Of a DNA stretch of 48,999 nt, positions 9,226-18,490 are shown in pieces (the first letter of the stretch is position 1; the number at the start of each line of letters is the position of its first letter). This DNA comes from Gammaproteobacteria bacterium (GTDB taxonomy: Bacteria; Pseudomonadota; Gammaproteobacteria; SZUA-229): positions 1 to 48,999 of the forward strand of contig WFOC01000111.1 of NCBI GenBank assembly GCA_015488295.1, in the 5' to 3' direction. Position numbers and translations under genes: made by a program. Below the pieces are notes generated by a model. That model saw nothing but the letters and a program-made list of their open reading frames with translations. It had not been told where the DNA came from and did not search any database.

Positions 9226-10193
9226 GCCATCCTCTACGCATTATTTATGCCGGTACGCCGGATTTTTCTGTGGCGGCATTGCGTGCGCTGGTCGAGTCTG
9301 GGCACGAGGTGATCGCAGTCTATACGCAGCCGGATCGTCCCGCCGGCAGAGGGCGTGGTCTGGCGATTTCACCGGTGAAGGCCGAAGCGCAGTTACATGA
9401 CATTCCGGTGTATCAGCCGGAATCTTTAAAAGACGAAGCGGCGCAGCAACAGCTACGGGCATTAAATGCCGACCTGATGGTGGTCACGGCTTACGGCCTG
9501 TTGCTGCCGCCGCAGGTGTTGCAGGCTCCGCGACTGGGTTGCATCAATATTCATGCTTCATTGTTACCGCGCTGGCGTGGTGCTGCGCCGATTCAGCGTG
9601 CAATTCTGGCGGGCGATAAAAAAACCGGTATCACCATCATGCAGATGGATGAGGGGCTGGACACCGGCGACATGCTGGCAGTGGCTGAAACTGAAATTAG
9701 CGATGAGGATACCGGAGCCAGCCTGCACGATAAGTTGATGGTGCTGGGTGCGCAAACATTGATGAATACGCTGCCGGCAATTGCCGGGCAGATCGAAGGG
9801 CAGGTGCTGAGTCGTACAAGGCAGAATGATGCCGATGCCTGCTATGCCTCCAAGCTGAGTAAGAATGAAGCAAAAATCGACTGGTCACAGGCGGCGCAGC
9901 AAATCGAGCGTGCGGTCAGGGCTTATAATTCCTGGCCGGTGGCTTACTGCACTTATCAGAGAAAAAATAAAGATGCCAAGCTGCGCCTGTGGCAGGCCGA
10001 AGTGCTGGCGGATGCGCTCGTTGATTCGCAGAAATTGCCCGGAGAAGTTGTTGCAGAATCTTCGCAGGGCATCGACGTGGTCACCGGTGAAGGCCTGCTG
10101 CGCATCACCGAGTTGCAGGCGGAAGGCAAACGCCGGATGCCGGTGGCCGATTTTCTCAATGCCAGCTCATTGCTTGGTCAGGTATTAAAATAA
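9222..10193 (+). CDS. fmt: Methionyl-tRNA formyltransferase
   Basis: Transfers a formyl group from 10-formyltetrahydrofolate to initiator Met-tRNA in the cytoplasm. The 323-residue chain has the expected N-terminus RIIYAGTPDFSVAALRAL, the folate-site region NIHASLLPRWRGAAPIQRAI with the catalytic Asn-His, and MDEGLDTGDML. A C-terminal OB-like domain starts at about 205 (SKNEAKIDW). The start is GTG at 9222; the next family-consistent position is not upstream because TGA closes the other frame there. Its stop is 4 bp before rsmB. It is functionally paired with def, from which it is separated by the inserted restriction gene. Confidence 0.96.
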   Translation: MSHPLRIIYAGTPDFSVAALRALVESGHEVIAVYTQPDRPAGRGRGLAISPVKAEAQLHDIPVYQPESLKDEAAQQQLRALNADLMVVTAYGLLLPPQVLQAPRLGCINIHASLLPRWRGAAPIQRAILAGDKKTGITIMQMDEGLDTGDMLAVAETEISDEDTGASLHDKLMVLGAQTLMNTLPAIAGQIEGQVLSRTRQNDADACYASKLSKNEAKIDWSQAAQQIERAVRAYNSWPVAYCTYQRKNKDAKLRLWQAEVLADALVDSQKLPGEVVAESSQGIDVVTGEGLLRITELQAEGKRRMPVADFLNASSLLGQVLK

Positions 10194-10197
10194 GGCT

Positions 10198-11571
10198 GTG
10201 GAAAAAAATATTCCCCCCAAAAAGAAAAAAAGCCGGCCTTCAAAAGCAAAAGTCAGCGCGGCGCGCAGTGCAAGTTTAAAAGCGCTGAAACAGGTTTTTA
10301 ACGGCCAGTCCCTGTCTGCTGTGCAACCGCACACCACGGATTTACTGGAAGATGCAAGAGACCGCGGTCTGGCGAACGAGATTGTCAACGGCGTTTTGCG
10401 CTGGCGCTGGCAGCTGGAATTTTTTGTTTTGCAATTGTTAAAAAAACCGCTGAAACAAAAAGACCTTGATGTGCAACTGGTTTTGCTGATGGCGCTGTAT
10501 GAATTACAGCAGTGCCGCACGCCGGATTATGCGGTGATTAATGAGTCGGTCGAACTGGTGAGGCAGCCCGGTAAAAACATGGTTGGCAAAAAATGGGCGG
10601 CCGGCCTGGTCAACGGTGTGTTGCGAAATTTCACTCGCGAACAGGAAAAACTCAGCGCCTCGATAAAAGATGGTGTGGTGCGCTATTCACATCCGCCCTG
10701 GTTGCTGGAAAAAATCAAGGCCGACTGGCCGCAAAACTGGCAGCAGATTCTGGACGCGAATAACCAGCACCCGGCATTCTGGTTGCGGGTTAATCATCTA
10801 CAAAGCAGTACTTCGCAATATCAGCAGCGGCTTGAAGAAGACGGCCTTGAATCTGAAGTCGCCGCTTTTGCTGATGCCGCGTTAAAGCTGGCGCACGGTG
10901 TTGATGTGCGTACCCTGCCCGGTTTTGCCGAAGGTGCAGTCTCGGTGCAGGATGCCGGTGCGCAACTGGTTGCCGAACTGCTGGATGTGCCAGCAGGAAG
11001 CAGGGTGCTCGACCTGTGCGCCGCGCCCGGTGGAAAAACCTGTCATCTGCTTGAGCGTTATCCGGACATTGAGCAGCTGCTTGCGGTTGAACTTGAAGAG
11101 CATCGAATGCCTCGTGTCAGTGAAAACCTGCAACGCCTCAAGCTGGAAGCAAGGGCTGAACTGGTTGTTGCTGATGTGCGTGATAGTGAACGCTGGTTTT
11201 CCGGTGAAAAATTTGACCGCATTTTAATTGACGCGCCCTGCTCGGCCAGCGGTGTTATTCGTCGCCATCCGGACATTAAAACATTGCGCCGTGAGTCGGA
11301 TATCGCACCACTGGTGAAGCTGCAGTCGGAAATCCTGTCTGCTGCCTGGCAGGCGCTGGCTGCCGGGGGCGAGCTGTTATATGTCACCTGCTCGGTGTTC
11401 AGGGATGAAAATCAAAACCAGATGCAGGCTTTTTTATCGCGCACGGCTGATGTGACAGAAATAAAAATCAATACGGACTGGGGCGAAGCATGTGAACATG
11501 GTCGTCAGCTGTTTCCCGGTGAGCAGGATGCCGATGGTTTTTATTATTGCCTTTTGAAGAAGAGCGCCTGA
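10198..11571 (+). CDS. rsmB: 16S rRNA (cytosine-967-C5)-methyltransferase
   Basis: A 457-residue SAM-dependent methyltransferase of the RsmB/Fmu family. An N-terminal NusB-like RNA-binding domain spans about 20-160 (DRGLANEIVNGVLRW). The Rossmann domain has the SAM loop DLCAAPGGKT and the two conserved Cys motifs DAPCSASG and VTCSVFRDEN, the latter carrying the catalytic nucleophile. The start is GTG at 10198, 4 bp behind fmt. A lysine-rich extension (about 15 residues, PPKKKKSRPSKAK) precedes the NusB-like domain. It is followed by trkA after 147 bp. Confidence 0.95.
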   Translation: MEKNIPPKKKKSRPSKAKVSAARSASLKALKQVFNGQSLSAVQPHTTDLLEDARDRGLANEIVNGVLRWRWQLEFFVLQLLKKPLKQKDLDVQLVLLMALYELQQCRTPDYAVINESVELVRQPGKNMVGKKWAAGLVNGVLRNFTREQEKLSASIKDGVVRYSHPPWLLEKIKADWPQNWQQILDANNQHPAFWLRVNHLQSSTSQYQQRLEEDGLESEVAAFADAALKLAHGVDVRTLPGFAEGAVSVQDAGAQLVAELLDVPAGSRVLDLCAAPGGKTCHLLERYPDIEQLLAVELEEHRMPRVSENLQRLKLEARAELVVADVRDSERWFSGEKFDRILIDAPCSASGVIRRHPDIKTLRRESDIAPLVKLQSEILSAAWQALAAGGELLYVTCSVFRDENQNQMQAFLSRTADVTEIKINTDWGEACEHGRQLFPGEQDADGFYYCLLKKSA

Positions 11572-11718
11572 AATCAGACGGGCGGGCTCTCATCCGTTGA
11601 AAAGCGGGGTAAACGGGTGTGAAAAACAGGAAGTTTGAGCGTAAACTCCCGCTTATAAAAATCCGTCTATAAAAACGGGCATTACCGTACACAGATTACC
11701 GGGTTACTTGGCTGAATA

Positions 11719-13095
11719 ATGAATATTATAATTTTGGGTGCGGGACAGGTAGGATCAAGTGCAGCGGAGAGTCTGTCGTCAGAAGCGAATGACATTACGC
11801 TGGTCGATATGAATGTTACTCTGCTGGAAGAACTCAGTGATCGACTGGATATTCAGACGGTTGTTGGTCATGCCTCGCATCCCGATGTATTAAAGCGTGC
11901 CGGTATTCGTGACGCGGATATGCTGGTTGCGGTCACGAACAGTGATGAAACCAATATCGTCGCCTGTCAGGTGGCGCATAGTTTATTCCACACGCCGACA
12001 AAAATTGCCCGGGTGCGTTCTCAGGAATATCTTAAATATAAAGAGTTATTCAATAACAGTGTTCTGCCGATTGATGTATTGATCAGCCCTGAGCAGCTGA
12101 TCGCAGAACATATTCAACGCCTGATCGAATACCCCGGCGCACTGCAGGTGCTGGATTTTGCCGGTGGCCGTGCGCGTCTGGTTGGTGTTAAAGCCTATTA
12201 TGGTGGCCCTCTGGTCGGTCATGAAATTTCTGATTTAAAGAAACACATGCCGGGTATCGATTCGCGCGTGGCGGCGATTTTTCGTCGCGGTAAAGGTATT
12301 GTGCCCGACGGGCATCAGGTGATCGAGGCTGACGACGAGGTTTTTTTTATCGCCGCGACCCAGGATATACGTGCGGTTATGTCCGAACTGCGAAAGCTGG
12401 ATAAACCTATAAAACACATCATGCTGGCCGGTGGTGGCAATATTGGTAAGCGACTGGCGCAGGCGCTGGAAGGAAAGTATCACGTAAAAATACTGGAGCG
12501 CAGTGCGCAGCGAGCAGAAGCTCTGTCCCGTGATTTGAACAAGGCCATTGTTCTGCACGGTGATGCGGCTGATGAAGATTTGTTGCTGGAAGAAAATGTC
12601 GACCAGATGGACGTGTTCTGTGCCTTAACCAATGATGATGAAGCAAATATTCTATCGTCGATGCTGACCAAGGGGTTGGGCGCGCGCAAGGTCATGTCGC
12701 TGATCAATCGCCATGCCTATGTTGATTTAATGGAGGAGCAGGGCAGCATCGATGCCGCGATTTCGCCGCAACAGATTACGATTAGTGGCCTGCTTGCGCA
12801 CGTGCGCCGTGGTGATGTGGTCGCCGTGCATTCCCTGCGCCGGGGCGCGGCGGAAGCTATTGAAGCGATTGCGCATGGCGACAGTGCAAATTCAAAAGTT
12901 GTCGGCAGGCGGGTCGAGCAGATCAAGCTGCCAACGGGTACCACCATCGGTGCGATTATTCGCGGTGAAGAGGTGATCATGGCGCACCATGATGTGGTTA
13001 TTAAAAACGAAGATCACCTTATTTTATTCCTGCTGGATAAAAAGAAATTTCACGCAGTTGAAAAACTGTTCCAGGTTGGCGTGACGTTCTTTTAA
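11719..13095 (+). CDS. trkA: Trk potassium uptake NAD-binding gating protein TrkA
   Basis: A 458-residue peripheral cytoplasmic protein that gates the TrkH/TrkG potassium channel in response to nucleotides. It has two RCK modules, each with an NAD-binding Rossmann fold: [15 protein letters not shown] at residue 3 and [16 protein letters not shown] at about 235. TrkA-C subdomains follow each module. Length fits the two-module family. trkH follows after 43 bp, so a complete Trk system is encoded together. Confidence 0.96.
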   Translation: MNIIILGAGQVGSSAAESLSSEANDITLVDMNVTLLEELSDRLDIQTVVGHASHPDVLKRAGIRDADMLVAVTNSDETNIVACQVAHSLFHTPTKIARVRSQEYLKYKELFNNSVLPIDVLISPEQLIAEHIQRLIEYPGALQVLDFAGGRARLVGVKAYYGGPLVGHEISDLKKHMPGIDSRVAAIFRRGKGIVPDGHQVIEADDEVFFIAATQDIRAVMSELRKLDKPIKHIMLAGGGNIGKRLAQALEGKYHVKILERSAQRAEALSRDLNKAIVLHGDAADEDLLLEENVDQMDVFCALTNDDEANILSSMLTKGLGARKVMSLINRHAYVDLMEEQGSIDAAISPQQITISGLLAHVRRGDVVAVHSLRRGAAEAIEAIAHGDSANSKVVGRRVEQIKLPTGTTIGAIIRGEEVIMAHHDVVIKNEDHLILFLLDKKKFHAVEKLFQVGVTFF

Positions 13096-13138
13096 TTATG
13101 GGCGTTCACTCGTGTAAAAAACGTCATCAGGATTTGCC

Positions 13139-14590
13139 ATGCAAGCCGCTGTAATACTGAAGCTCATAGGTCAGTTCGTTATGCTGTTCAGCGTAACGCT
13201 ATTGCCGCCTGTGGTTATCGATCTGATTTACCAGGAAGGCGCGGCGCATAATTTTTTTTATAGCTACCTTTTTTTATTAGGTGTCGGTTTCCTGCTGTAT
13301 TTTCCGGTCAGGAACAAGAAAAGTGATCTGCGCCTGCGTGACGGTTTTGTTGTCGCGGTTTTGTTCTGGCTGGTGCTGGGTGTTGCCGGGGCGCTGCCTT
13401 TTTATACCTATGAAGAAATGGATATCAGCCTGGTCGATGCGCTTTTTGAATCAATCTCAGGGCTGACTACAACAGGGGCGACCGTGCTTGTTGGGCTGGA
13501 TAACCTGCCGCACAGTATTCTTTTTTATCGTCAGGAACTGCAATGGCTGGGCGGCATGGGCATTATCGTGCTGGCAGTTGCGGTGATGCCGATGCTGGGT
13601 GTCGGTGGTATGCAGCTGTATAAAACAGAAACACCGGGGCCGATCAAGGATAACAAGCTGACACCGCGTATCGCTGAGACAGCGAAAGCATTGTGGTATA
13701 TCTATCTGGGTTTAACGGTTACCTGTGCGCTGGCTTACTGGCTGGCAGGAATGACTTTTTTTGATGCGGTCGCGCACAGCTTTTCGACGGTTTCCAATGG
13801 CGGTTTTTCTACACATGACGGCAGCGTAAACTACTTTGATAACTGGCTGATTGAATGGGTTGCTATCGTTTTCATGCTGCTTGGCGGCATAAACTTTGCC
13901 CTGCATTTCACCGTGGTGCGCACCAAAAGCCTGTGGCCGTATCTGCGTGATTCGGAGTTTCGTTTTTATGCGGCGATGCTGATAGTGGTGTTCCTGTTGT
14001 CGACTTATGTGCTGTATACGCAATCAATACTGCATGATTTTCCGCTGGCTTTCCGGGAAGCGATTTTTCAGACGGTTTCGATTACGACAACCTCCGGTTT
14101 TGTGACAACCGATTATTCAACCTGGCCGGTCTTTATTCCGGTGCTGCTGATTTTTTCCAGTTTTATCGGTGGTTGTGCCGGTTCAACCGGTGGCGGTATT
14201 AAAGTGATACGCATCCTGTTGTTGATCAAGCAGGGGCAGCGTGAAGTTATGCGGCTGATTCATCCCAGCGCAAAAGTAACGGTAAAAATCGGCAAGCAAC
14301 CGGTGAAAGATTCGGTGATTGATGCGGTATGGGGGTTCTTCGCGGCTTATGTTGCGCTGTTTACCTTGATGATGCTGATTCTGATGTTTACCGGGCTGGA
14401 TCAGGTGACAGCTTTTTCTGCGGTGGCGGCGACGATGAACAATCTTGGTCCGGGTCTGGGTGAGGTGAGCGCGAACTATGCCAGCCTTTCTGATTTCAAT
14501 AAGTTGTTATTATGTTTTTCCATGTTGCTCGGGCGGCTCGAAATATTCACCTTGCTGGTTTTGTTTATGCCTGCCTTCTGGCGCAAATAG
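13139..14590 (+). CDS. trkH: Trk potassium uptake transmembrane protein TrkH
   Basis: A 483-residue inner-membrane potassium channel/transporter with four M1-P-M2 repeats. The pore loops are visible as TTTGATVL, TVSNGGFSTH, TTTSGFVTT and MNNLGPGLG, with Gly residues at filter positions. Many hydrophobic helices span the length. It works with TrkA, encoded 43 bp upstream. The downstream acyltransferase begins after 21 bp and may be cotranscribed. Confidence 0.96.
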   Translation: MQAAVILKLIGQFVMLFSVTLLPPVVIDLIYQEGAAHNFFYSYLFLLGVGFLLYFPVRNKKSDLRLRDGFVVAVLFWLVLGVAGALPFYTYEEMDISLVDALFESISGLTTTGATVLVGLDNLPHSILFYRQELQWLGGMGIIVLAVAVMPMLGVGGMQLYKTETPGPIKDNKLTPRIAETAKALWYIYLGLTVTCALAYWLAGMTFFDAVAHSFSTVSNGGFSTHDGSVNYFDNWLIEWVAIVFMLLGGINFALHFTVVRTKSLWPYLRDSEFRFYAAMLIVVFLLSTYVLYTQSILHDFPLAFREAIFQTVSITTTSGFVTTDYSTWPVFIPVLLIFSSFIGGCAGSTGGGIKVIRILLLIKQGQREVMRLIHPSAKVTVKIGKQPVKDSVIDAVWGFFAAYVALFTLMMLILMFTGLDQVTAFSAVAATMNNLGPGLGEVSANYASLSDFNKLLLCFSMLLGRLEIFTLLVLFMPAFWRK

Positions 14591-14611
14591 GTGTGACGGT
14601 ATTTCATAACG

Positions 14612-15568
14612 ATGAGCAATAAAGACTCGAATAAAGACAGATACCGGTTTCGTTTATCGCTGCTGCAGCCACGGCACTGGCCGACGTGGGCCGGGCTGGG
14701 CCTGTTTTTTATCATCACATTATTGTTGCCGCTGTCACTGATTGATGCCCTGGGTCGTCGCCTGGGTCGATACGCGGCAAGCAAAAATCAAAAACGTTTT
14801 AATATTGTTAAAACAAACCTTTCTTTATGTTTTCCGGAAAAGTCGGCGACTGAGATTGAGCACATGGCGGTCGCGCATTTTCAGGCGCAGATACGCAGTG
14901 TGTTGCATTATTTTATTCTGTGGTGGCGGCCGGTTTTTTTGCTGAGAAAAAAAGTAGTGAAGACAGGGTTTGAACAGGTTGATGAATATCGCGGGCAGGG
15001 AAAAAATATTATCGTGCTGCTGGTACACAGTGTCGGGCTGGATTTTGCCGGGGCAACGATCTCGATGGATTACGAAGCCGTTGCGCCGTATAAACAGGTG
15101 AGAAATCCGGTGATTGACTGGATAATTGCCAATGCCAGGCTGCGTTTTGGCCGGGCGCATGACGGTAAACTGTTTACCCGTGAGGATGGCTTCCGGCCGC
15201 TGATTCGTGAAGTGCGCAAAGGCAAGATCATGATTTATCTGGCTGATGAAGACCTTGGTGAAAAAAATTCTATTTTTGTGCCGTTTTATGGCGTGGCCAA
15301 AGCGACACTGCCTGTGCTGGGACGACTGGCGCAATCCTGCAAAGCAGTGGTGCTGCCCTGCGTTAGCTGTTATGACGCAGACAAAAAACGTTATCAGGTA
15401 AAACTCTTGCCGAAGATTGAGGGGCTGCCCAGCGGTGATGATGAAGCCGATAGCCTGCGAATGAATCAGGCAATTGAGCAGGCGATTGCACAATGCCCGG
15501 TACAGTATTTATGGACGCTGCGTTATTTTCAGACCCGGCCGCCGGGCGAGGCATCGGTTTATGATTGA
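14612..15568 (+). CDS. LpxL/HtrB-family lysophospholipid or lipid A acyltransferase
   Basis: A 318-residue protein with one N-terminal transmembrane helix (about 25-48) and a cytoplasmic-side acyltransferase domain. The catalytic HX4D motif is HSVGLD, and a downstream block [19 protein letters not shown] resembles the family region that follows the substrate pocket. In the LpxL family these enzymes add secondary acyl chains to lipid A. The exact acyl donor and position cannot be read from the sequence; an ornithine-lipid or glycine-lipid acyltransferase is possible. The stop lies inside the start of ttcA (8 bp overlap), suggesting coupled translation. Confidence 0.85.
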   Translation: MSNKDSNKDRYRFRLSLLQPRHWPTWAGLGLFFIITLLLPLSLIDALGRRLGRYAASKNQKRFNIVKTNLSLCFPEKSATEIEHMAVAHFQAQIRSVLHYFILWWRPVFLLRKKVVKTGFEQVDEYRGQGKNIIVLLVHSVGLDFAGATISMDYEAVAPYKQVRNPVIDWIIANARLRFGRAHDGKLFTREDGFRPLIREVRKGKIMIYLADEDLGEKNSIFVPFYGVAKATLPVLGRLAQSCKAVVLPCVSCYDADKKRYQVKLLPKIEGLPSGDDEADSLRMNQAIEQAIAQCPVQYLWTLRYFQTRPPGEASVYD

Positions 15569-16385
15569 AAAAGCCATTACCATCGAGCCGATGAAGCCGG
15601 TGTTGAACGAGCAGCAGTCAAAGCGCTTGCTTAAACGCCTGAAACACAACCTCGGCGATGCGGTCTTGCGTTATAACATGATTGAGGATGGTGACCGCAT
15701 CATGGTTTGTCTGTCTGGCGGCAAAGACAGTTTTACTATGCTGGAACTGCTGCTGATGTTGCAGAAAAAAGCGCCGGTGTCGTTTGAACTGGTGGCGGTA
15801 AATCTTGACCAGAAGCAGCCGGGGTTTCCCGAACACGTGCTGCCACAATATCTTGAAAAGCTGGGCATCGAATACCACATCATCGAGCAGGATACCTACA
15901 GCATCGTCAAGGACAAGATTCCGGAAGGCAAGACCACCTGTGGTTTGTGTTCGCGTTTGCGTCGTGGCATTCTGTATTCGTTCTCTGAAAAAATCGGTGC
16001 CAGCAAAATTGCCCTGGGGCATCATCAGGATGACATCATCGAAACGTTTTTTCTCAATATGTTTTTTAACGGCCAGCTGAAAACCATGCCGCCCAAATTA
16101 TTGAGCGATAACAAAAAACATGTGGTGATTCGCCCTCTGGCCCTGTGTCGGGAAAATGACATTATTGCTTATGCAGCGATGAAGGATTACCCGATTATTC
16201 CCTGCAACCTGTGTGGCTCACAGGAAAATATGCAGCGTAAAGTGGTCAAGAAAATGCTTCAGCAATGGGAGCAGGAAACGCCGGGGCGTTCCGAGATCAT
16301 CATGCGCAGCTTGCAGAATGTTGTACCATCGCACCTGGCAGACGATAAGCTGTTTGATTTCGCCGCACTGCTGAAGCAGGATTGA
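15561..16385 (+). CDS. ttcA: tRNA 2-thiocytidine(32) synthetase TtcA
   Basis: An ATP-dependent enzyme that thiolates C32 of certain tRNAs using an iron-sulfur cluster. From ATG 15561 the chain is 274 residues. The PP-loop is SGGKDS at 52-57. Cluster ligands are CGLC (Cys127, Cys130) and the later CNLC (Cys215/Cys218). The frame opens further upstream inside the acyltransferase gene but that part is not family-like. The start overlaps the upstream stop by 8 bp. Cytoplasmic. Confidence 0.95.
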   Translation: MIEKAITIEPMKPVLNEQQSKRLLKRLKHNLGDAVLRYNMIEDGDRIMVCLSGGKDSFTMLELLLMLQKKAPVSFELVAVNLDQKQPGFPEHVLPQYLEKLGIEYHIIEQDTYSIVKDKIPEGKTTCGLCSRLRRGILYSFSEKIGASKIALGHHQDDIIETFFLNMFFNGQLKTMPPKLLSDNKKHVVIRPLALCRENDIIAYAAMKDYPIIPCNLCGSQENMQRKVVKKMLQQWEQETPGRSEIIMRSLQNVVPSHLADDKLFDFAALLKQD

Positions 16386-16406
16386 TCGTATATTAACCAG
16401 AGGTGT

Positions 16407-16826
16407 ATGGATGCTATGATCGAGCGAAAGATTTACCATGATGGTTTGTTTGTCGTAACGCGCTGCACGGGCAAGATCACGGCAAAAGAGCTGGTCGCCA
16501 GTCAGTACTGGATGGTTGAAAATTTTGGCACAGGGATCAGGCCGGGTTTCAGCCAGATATTCGATGCTCTGCTGGCGGATGTCGATGCTATTACCGAAGA
16601 CGATATTCATCGTGTAGCGCAAATCAACATACACCATGCGAAAGAGCGCGGCAGCTTTTCGATGGCTATTCTGGCGGCAAAACCCTTCCCGCTGGCACTG
16701 GCCAGGCTGCATAAGCTGTTGTCTTCAGCGGCCAGTATCCGGGTGGAGATTTTTAGCGAAGAGGATGCGGCCTGTCAGTGGCTGGGCATTCAGCCACCGG
16801 CTGAGAGCGGTGAGCGGGGAGATTGA
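16407..16826 (+). CDS. Hypothetical protein, possible SpoIIAA/STAS-like fold
   Basis: A 139-residue soluble protein that I do not firmly recognise. The alternation of short strands and helices (IYHDGLFVVTRCTGKITAKEL, then a helix with FSQIFDALLADVDAIT, then SMAILAAKPFPLALARLHKLL, then IRVEIFSEEDAACQWLG) resembles SpoIIAA-like or STAS proteins of unknown role. A second start, ATG 16416, has the better spaced AGAGGT. It follows ttcA by 21 bp and may be the last gene of that run. Its 3' end faces the minus-strand small RNA. Confidence 0.6.
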   Translation: MDAMIERKIYHDGLFVVTRCTGKITAKELVASQYWMVENFGTGIRPGFSQIFDALLADVDAITEDDIHRVAQINIHHAKERGSFSMAILAAKPFPLALARLHKLLSSAASIRVEIFSEEDAACQWLGIQPPAESGERGD

Positions 16827-16939
16827 TGTTCAGGGGTGGTGGACGGGCTGATATTGTATCGTTACATGGCTGTAACTTATTGGAGCAATGCCGGAGTAAT
16901 TGCCGAGGAGCCAATATCTGGCCGTTTATTCGCGAGCAT

Positions 16940-16969
16940 AAAAAAACCCCAACTATTAAAGTTGGGGTT
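16940..16969 (-). terminator. Intrinsic terminator of the Csr-type RNA
   Basis: Perfect 10-bp stem AACCCCAACT/AGTTGGGGTT with a 5-base loop, followed on the minus strand by seven T. On the plus strand there is no T-run after the stem, so it is directional and cannot serve the plus-strand gene ending at 16826. Confidence 0.92.
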
Positions 16970-17155
16970 CCAGGTCCTTGCTTGGTGTTGAGCCTCGCGC
17001 TATAGCTGTTCCGTAAATTCCTTATCCGTAGAAAAATATTTCAATCCGTGTAAACTGAGCTTCCATATTTGGCTTCCCTAGTCCCTGTCCGTGTCAAAAT
17101 TCCGTAAGCTACCTATCTCCTTATGTCCTTAAGTGGCCCGTTCCCTGTGTCCTTG
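16940..17155 (-). ncRNA. CsrB/RsmY/RsmZ-type regulatory RNA (CsrA-binding)
   Basis: Read on the minus strand, this stretch has 15 GGA triplets in about 190 bases before its terminator, in contexts such as AAGGA, AGGGA, ACGGA and TAAGGA. About three would be expected by chance. The other strand of the same stretch contains none. No long frame covers it. The RNA ends in a strong intrinsic terminator (16940-16969). A possible -10 (CATAAT, minus strand, 17162-17167) sets the 5' end near 17155, which is approximate. In the Csr family such RNAs sequester CsrA/RsmA dimers through GGA loops. A GacA-type palindrome lies about 65 bp upstream. The regulators are not in the window. Confidence 0.82.
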
Positions 17156-17161
17156 ATGAGT

Positions 17162-17167
17162 ATTATG
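17162..17167 (-). promoter_or_regulatory. Candidate -10 element for the Csr-type RNA
   Basis: The minus strand reads CATAAT here, five of six matches to TATAAT. The -35 region 17 bp upstream is poor, which fits an activator-dependent promoter. Position is inferred from the first GGA motifs and the upstream palindrome. Confidence 0.4.
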
Positions 17168-17210
17168 ATCGCACTGTCAGATTTTCGCCATCAGCAGAAA
17201 AGGGAAGCTG

Positions 17211-17230
17211 TTGTAGGAAAAATCCTACAA
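17211..17230 (-). promoter_or_regulatory. GacA/UvrY-type upstream activating palindrome
   Basis: Perfect palindrome TTGTAGGAAAAATCCTACAA. Its core TGTAGG-N6-CCTACA has the same length and spacing as the GacA box TGTAAG-N6-CTTACA known upstream of rsmX/Y/Z in Pseudomonas, with one symmetrical A-to-G change in each half. The centre is about 65 bp upstream of the inferred RNA start, within the usual range for such sites. It is also only 48 bp from the dtd start, so an effect on dtd cannot be excluded. Confidence 0.75.
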
Positions 17231-17277
17231 GCGATTATGTTTGTTATAAGAAGCTTTCGCTTGCCGGTGAGTATTGT

Positions 17278-17742
17278 ATGATTGCTTTGTTGCAACGCAC
17301 CACCTCGGCCTCTGTCACGGTTGATAAACAGGTTATTGCCAGCATCAACCAGGGTTTGCTGGTGCTGCTTGGTGTTGAAAAAAAGGATGAACCGGGCAGT
17401 GTCGAACGACTGGCTGAAAAAATATTAAAATACCGCGTATTTGCCGATGCGGATGACAAAATGAACCTGAGTGTGCTGGATATTAAAGGTGCTGTCCTGA
17501 TGGTGCCACAGTTTACTCTGGCGGCCGACACGCAAAAAGGATTGCGCCCCAGCTTTTCCAATGCGGCAGATCCTGAAAAAGGATTAGCGATGTTTGCTCT
17601 GCTTATTGATATAATGCGGGTAAAAGGTGAGTCACTGTGCCATGATCTGCCGGATAACTGGTTGCAAACCGGCCAGTTTGGTGCTGATATGGCGGTCGAG
17701 CTGGTCAACGACGGACCGGTGACGTTTACCCTGAAAACTTGA
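17278..17742 (+). CDS. dtd: D-aminoacyl-tRNA deacylase
   Basis: Hydrolyses the ester of D-amino acids and glycine wrongly attached to tRNA. The 154-residue chain starts MIALLQRTTSASVTVD and has the two diagnostic motifs in slightly varied form: PQFTLAAD in place of the usual SQFTL, and NDGPVT for the Gly-cisPro motif. Length fits the family (about 145-155). It is divergent from the Csr-type RNA and is 35 bp upstream of hisB. Confidence 0.93.
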   Translation: MIALLQRTTSASVTVDKQVIASINQGLLVLLGVEKKDEPGSVERLAEKILKYRVFADADDKMNLSVLDIKGAVLMVPQFTLAADTQKGLRPSFSNAADPEKGLAMFALLIDIMRVKGESLCHDLPDNWLQTGQFGADMAVELVNDGPVTFTLKT

Positions 17743-17777
17743 TTTATAATGCTAACTTTTAAAATAGCGGAGATGAA

Positions 17778-18371
17778 ATGACGCAGCGTCAGGCAAGTGT
17801 TGAACGCAATACACTGGAAACTCAGATTCAGGTCAAAATAAACCTGGACGGTACGGGCGAATGCAACCTTGATACCGGCGTGCCTTTTCTGGAGCACATG
17901 CTTGATCAGGTAGCGCGTCACGGTTTGATTGATCTTGAGATCAAGGCCACGGGTGATCTGCACATCGACGCGCACCACACGGTGGAAGACATCGGTATTA
18001 CGCTGGGTCAGGCAGTGGCGCAGGCTGTTGGTGACAAAAAAGGCATCGTGCGTTACGGGCACGCTTACGTACCGCTGGACGAGGCGCTGTCCCGCGTGGT
18101 GATTGATTTTTCCGGCCGTCCCGGCATGGAATACAACGTGAATTTTTCGCGCGCCAGCATTGGTACTTTTGATGTCGACCTGTTTCACGAGTTTTTTCAG
18201 GGTTTTATCAACCACGCCAATGTCACACTGCACATCGATAATCTCAGCGGCGACAACGCGCATCACATTGCCGAAACGATTTTTAAAGCTTTTGGTCGTG
18301 CAGTACGCATGGCGCTGGCCGCCGATCCGCGTATGCAGGGCGTAATGCCTAGCACCAAGGGAAGTCTCTAG
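17778..18371 (+). CDS. hisB: Imidazoleglycerol-phosphate dehydratase
   Basis: Sixth step of histidine synthesis: imidazole glycerol phosphate to imidazole acetol phosphate. It is 197 residues, the monofunctional form without the phosphatase domain of E. coli HisB. Metal-binding motifs are [10 protein letters not shown] and the C-terminal [26 protein letters not shown] is also typical. It begins a run of six his genes on the plus strand, ahead of hisH by 119 bp. Confidence 0.97.
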   Translation: MTQRQASVERNTLETQIQVKINLDGTGECNLDTGVPFLEHMLDQVARHGLIDLEIKATGDLHIDAHHTVEDIGITLGQAVAQAVGDKKGIVRYGHAYVPLDEALSRVVIDFSGRPGMEYNVNFSRASIGTFDVDLFHEFFQGFINHANVTLHIDNLSGDNAHHIAETIFKAFGRAVRMALAADPRMQGVMPSTKGSL

Positions 18372-18434
18372 TTATTCAGTTTAGTTGTTATGATTTTTCA
18401 TTTTTCATTTTTTATGTCCATGGATGGACGGTAT

Positions 18435-18462
18435 GCTGAAATTCGTCAGGAACGAATTCAGC
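18435..18462 (+). other. Stem-loop between hisB and hisH
   Basis: GCTGAAATTCGT and ACGAATTCAGC can pair with one bulged A and a 5-base loop, followed by GCATTTTTCATTT. The T-rich tail makes it look like a weak terminator or attenuator, so hisB and hisHAFIE might be expressed at different levels. No His-codon leader peptide is visible. Confidence 0.4.
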
Positions 18463-18490
18463 GCATTTTTCATTTAACTGAGCCTGTTTC

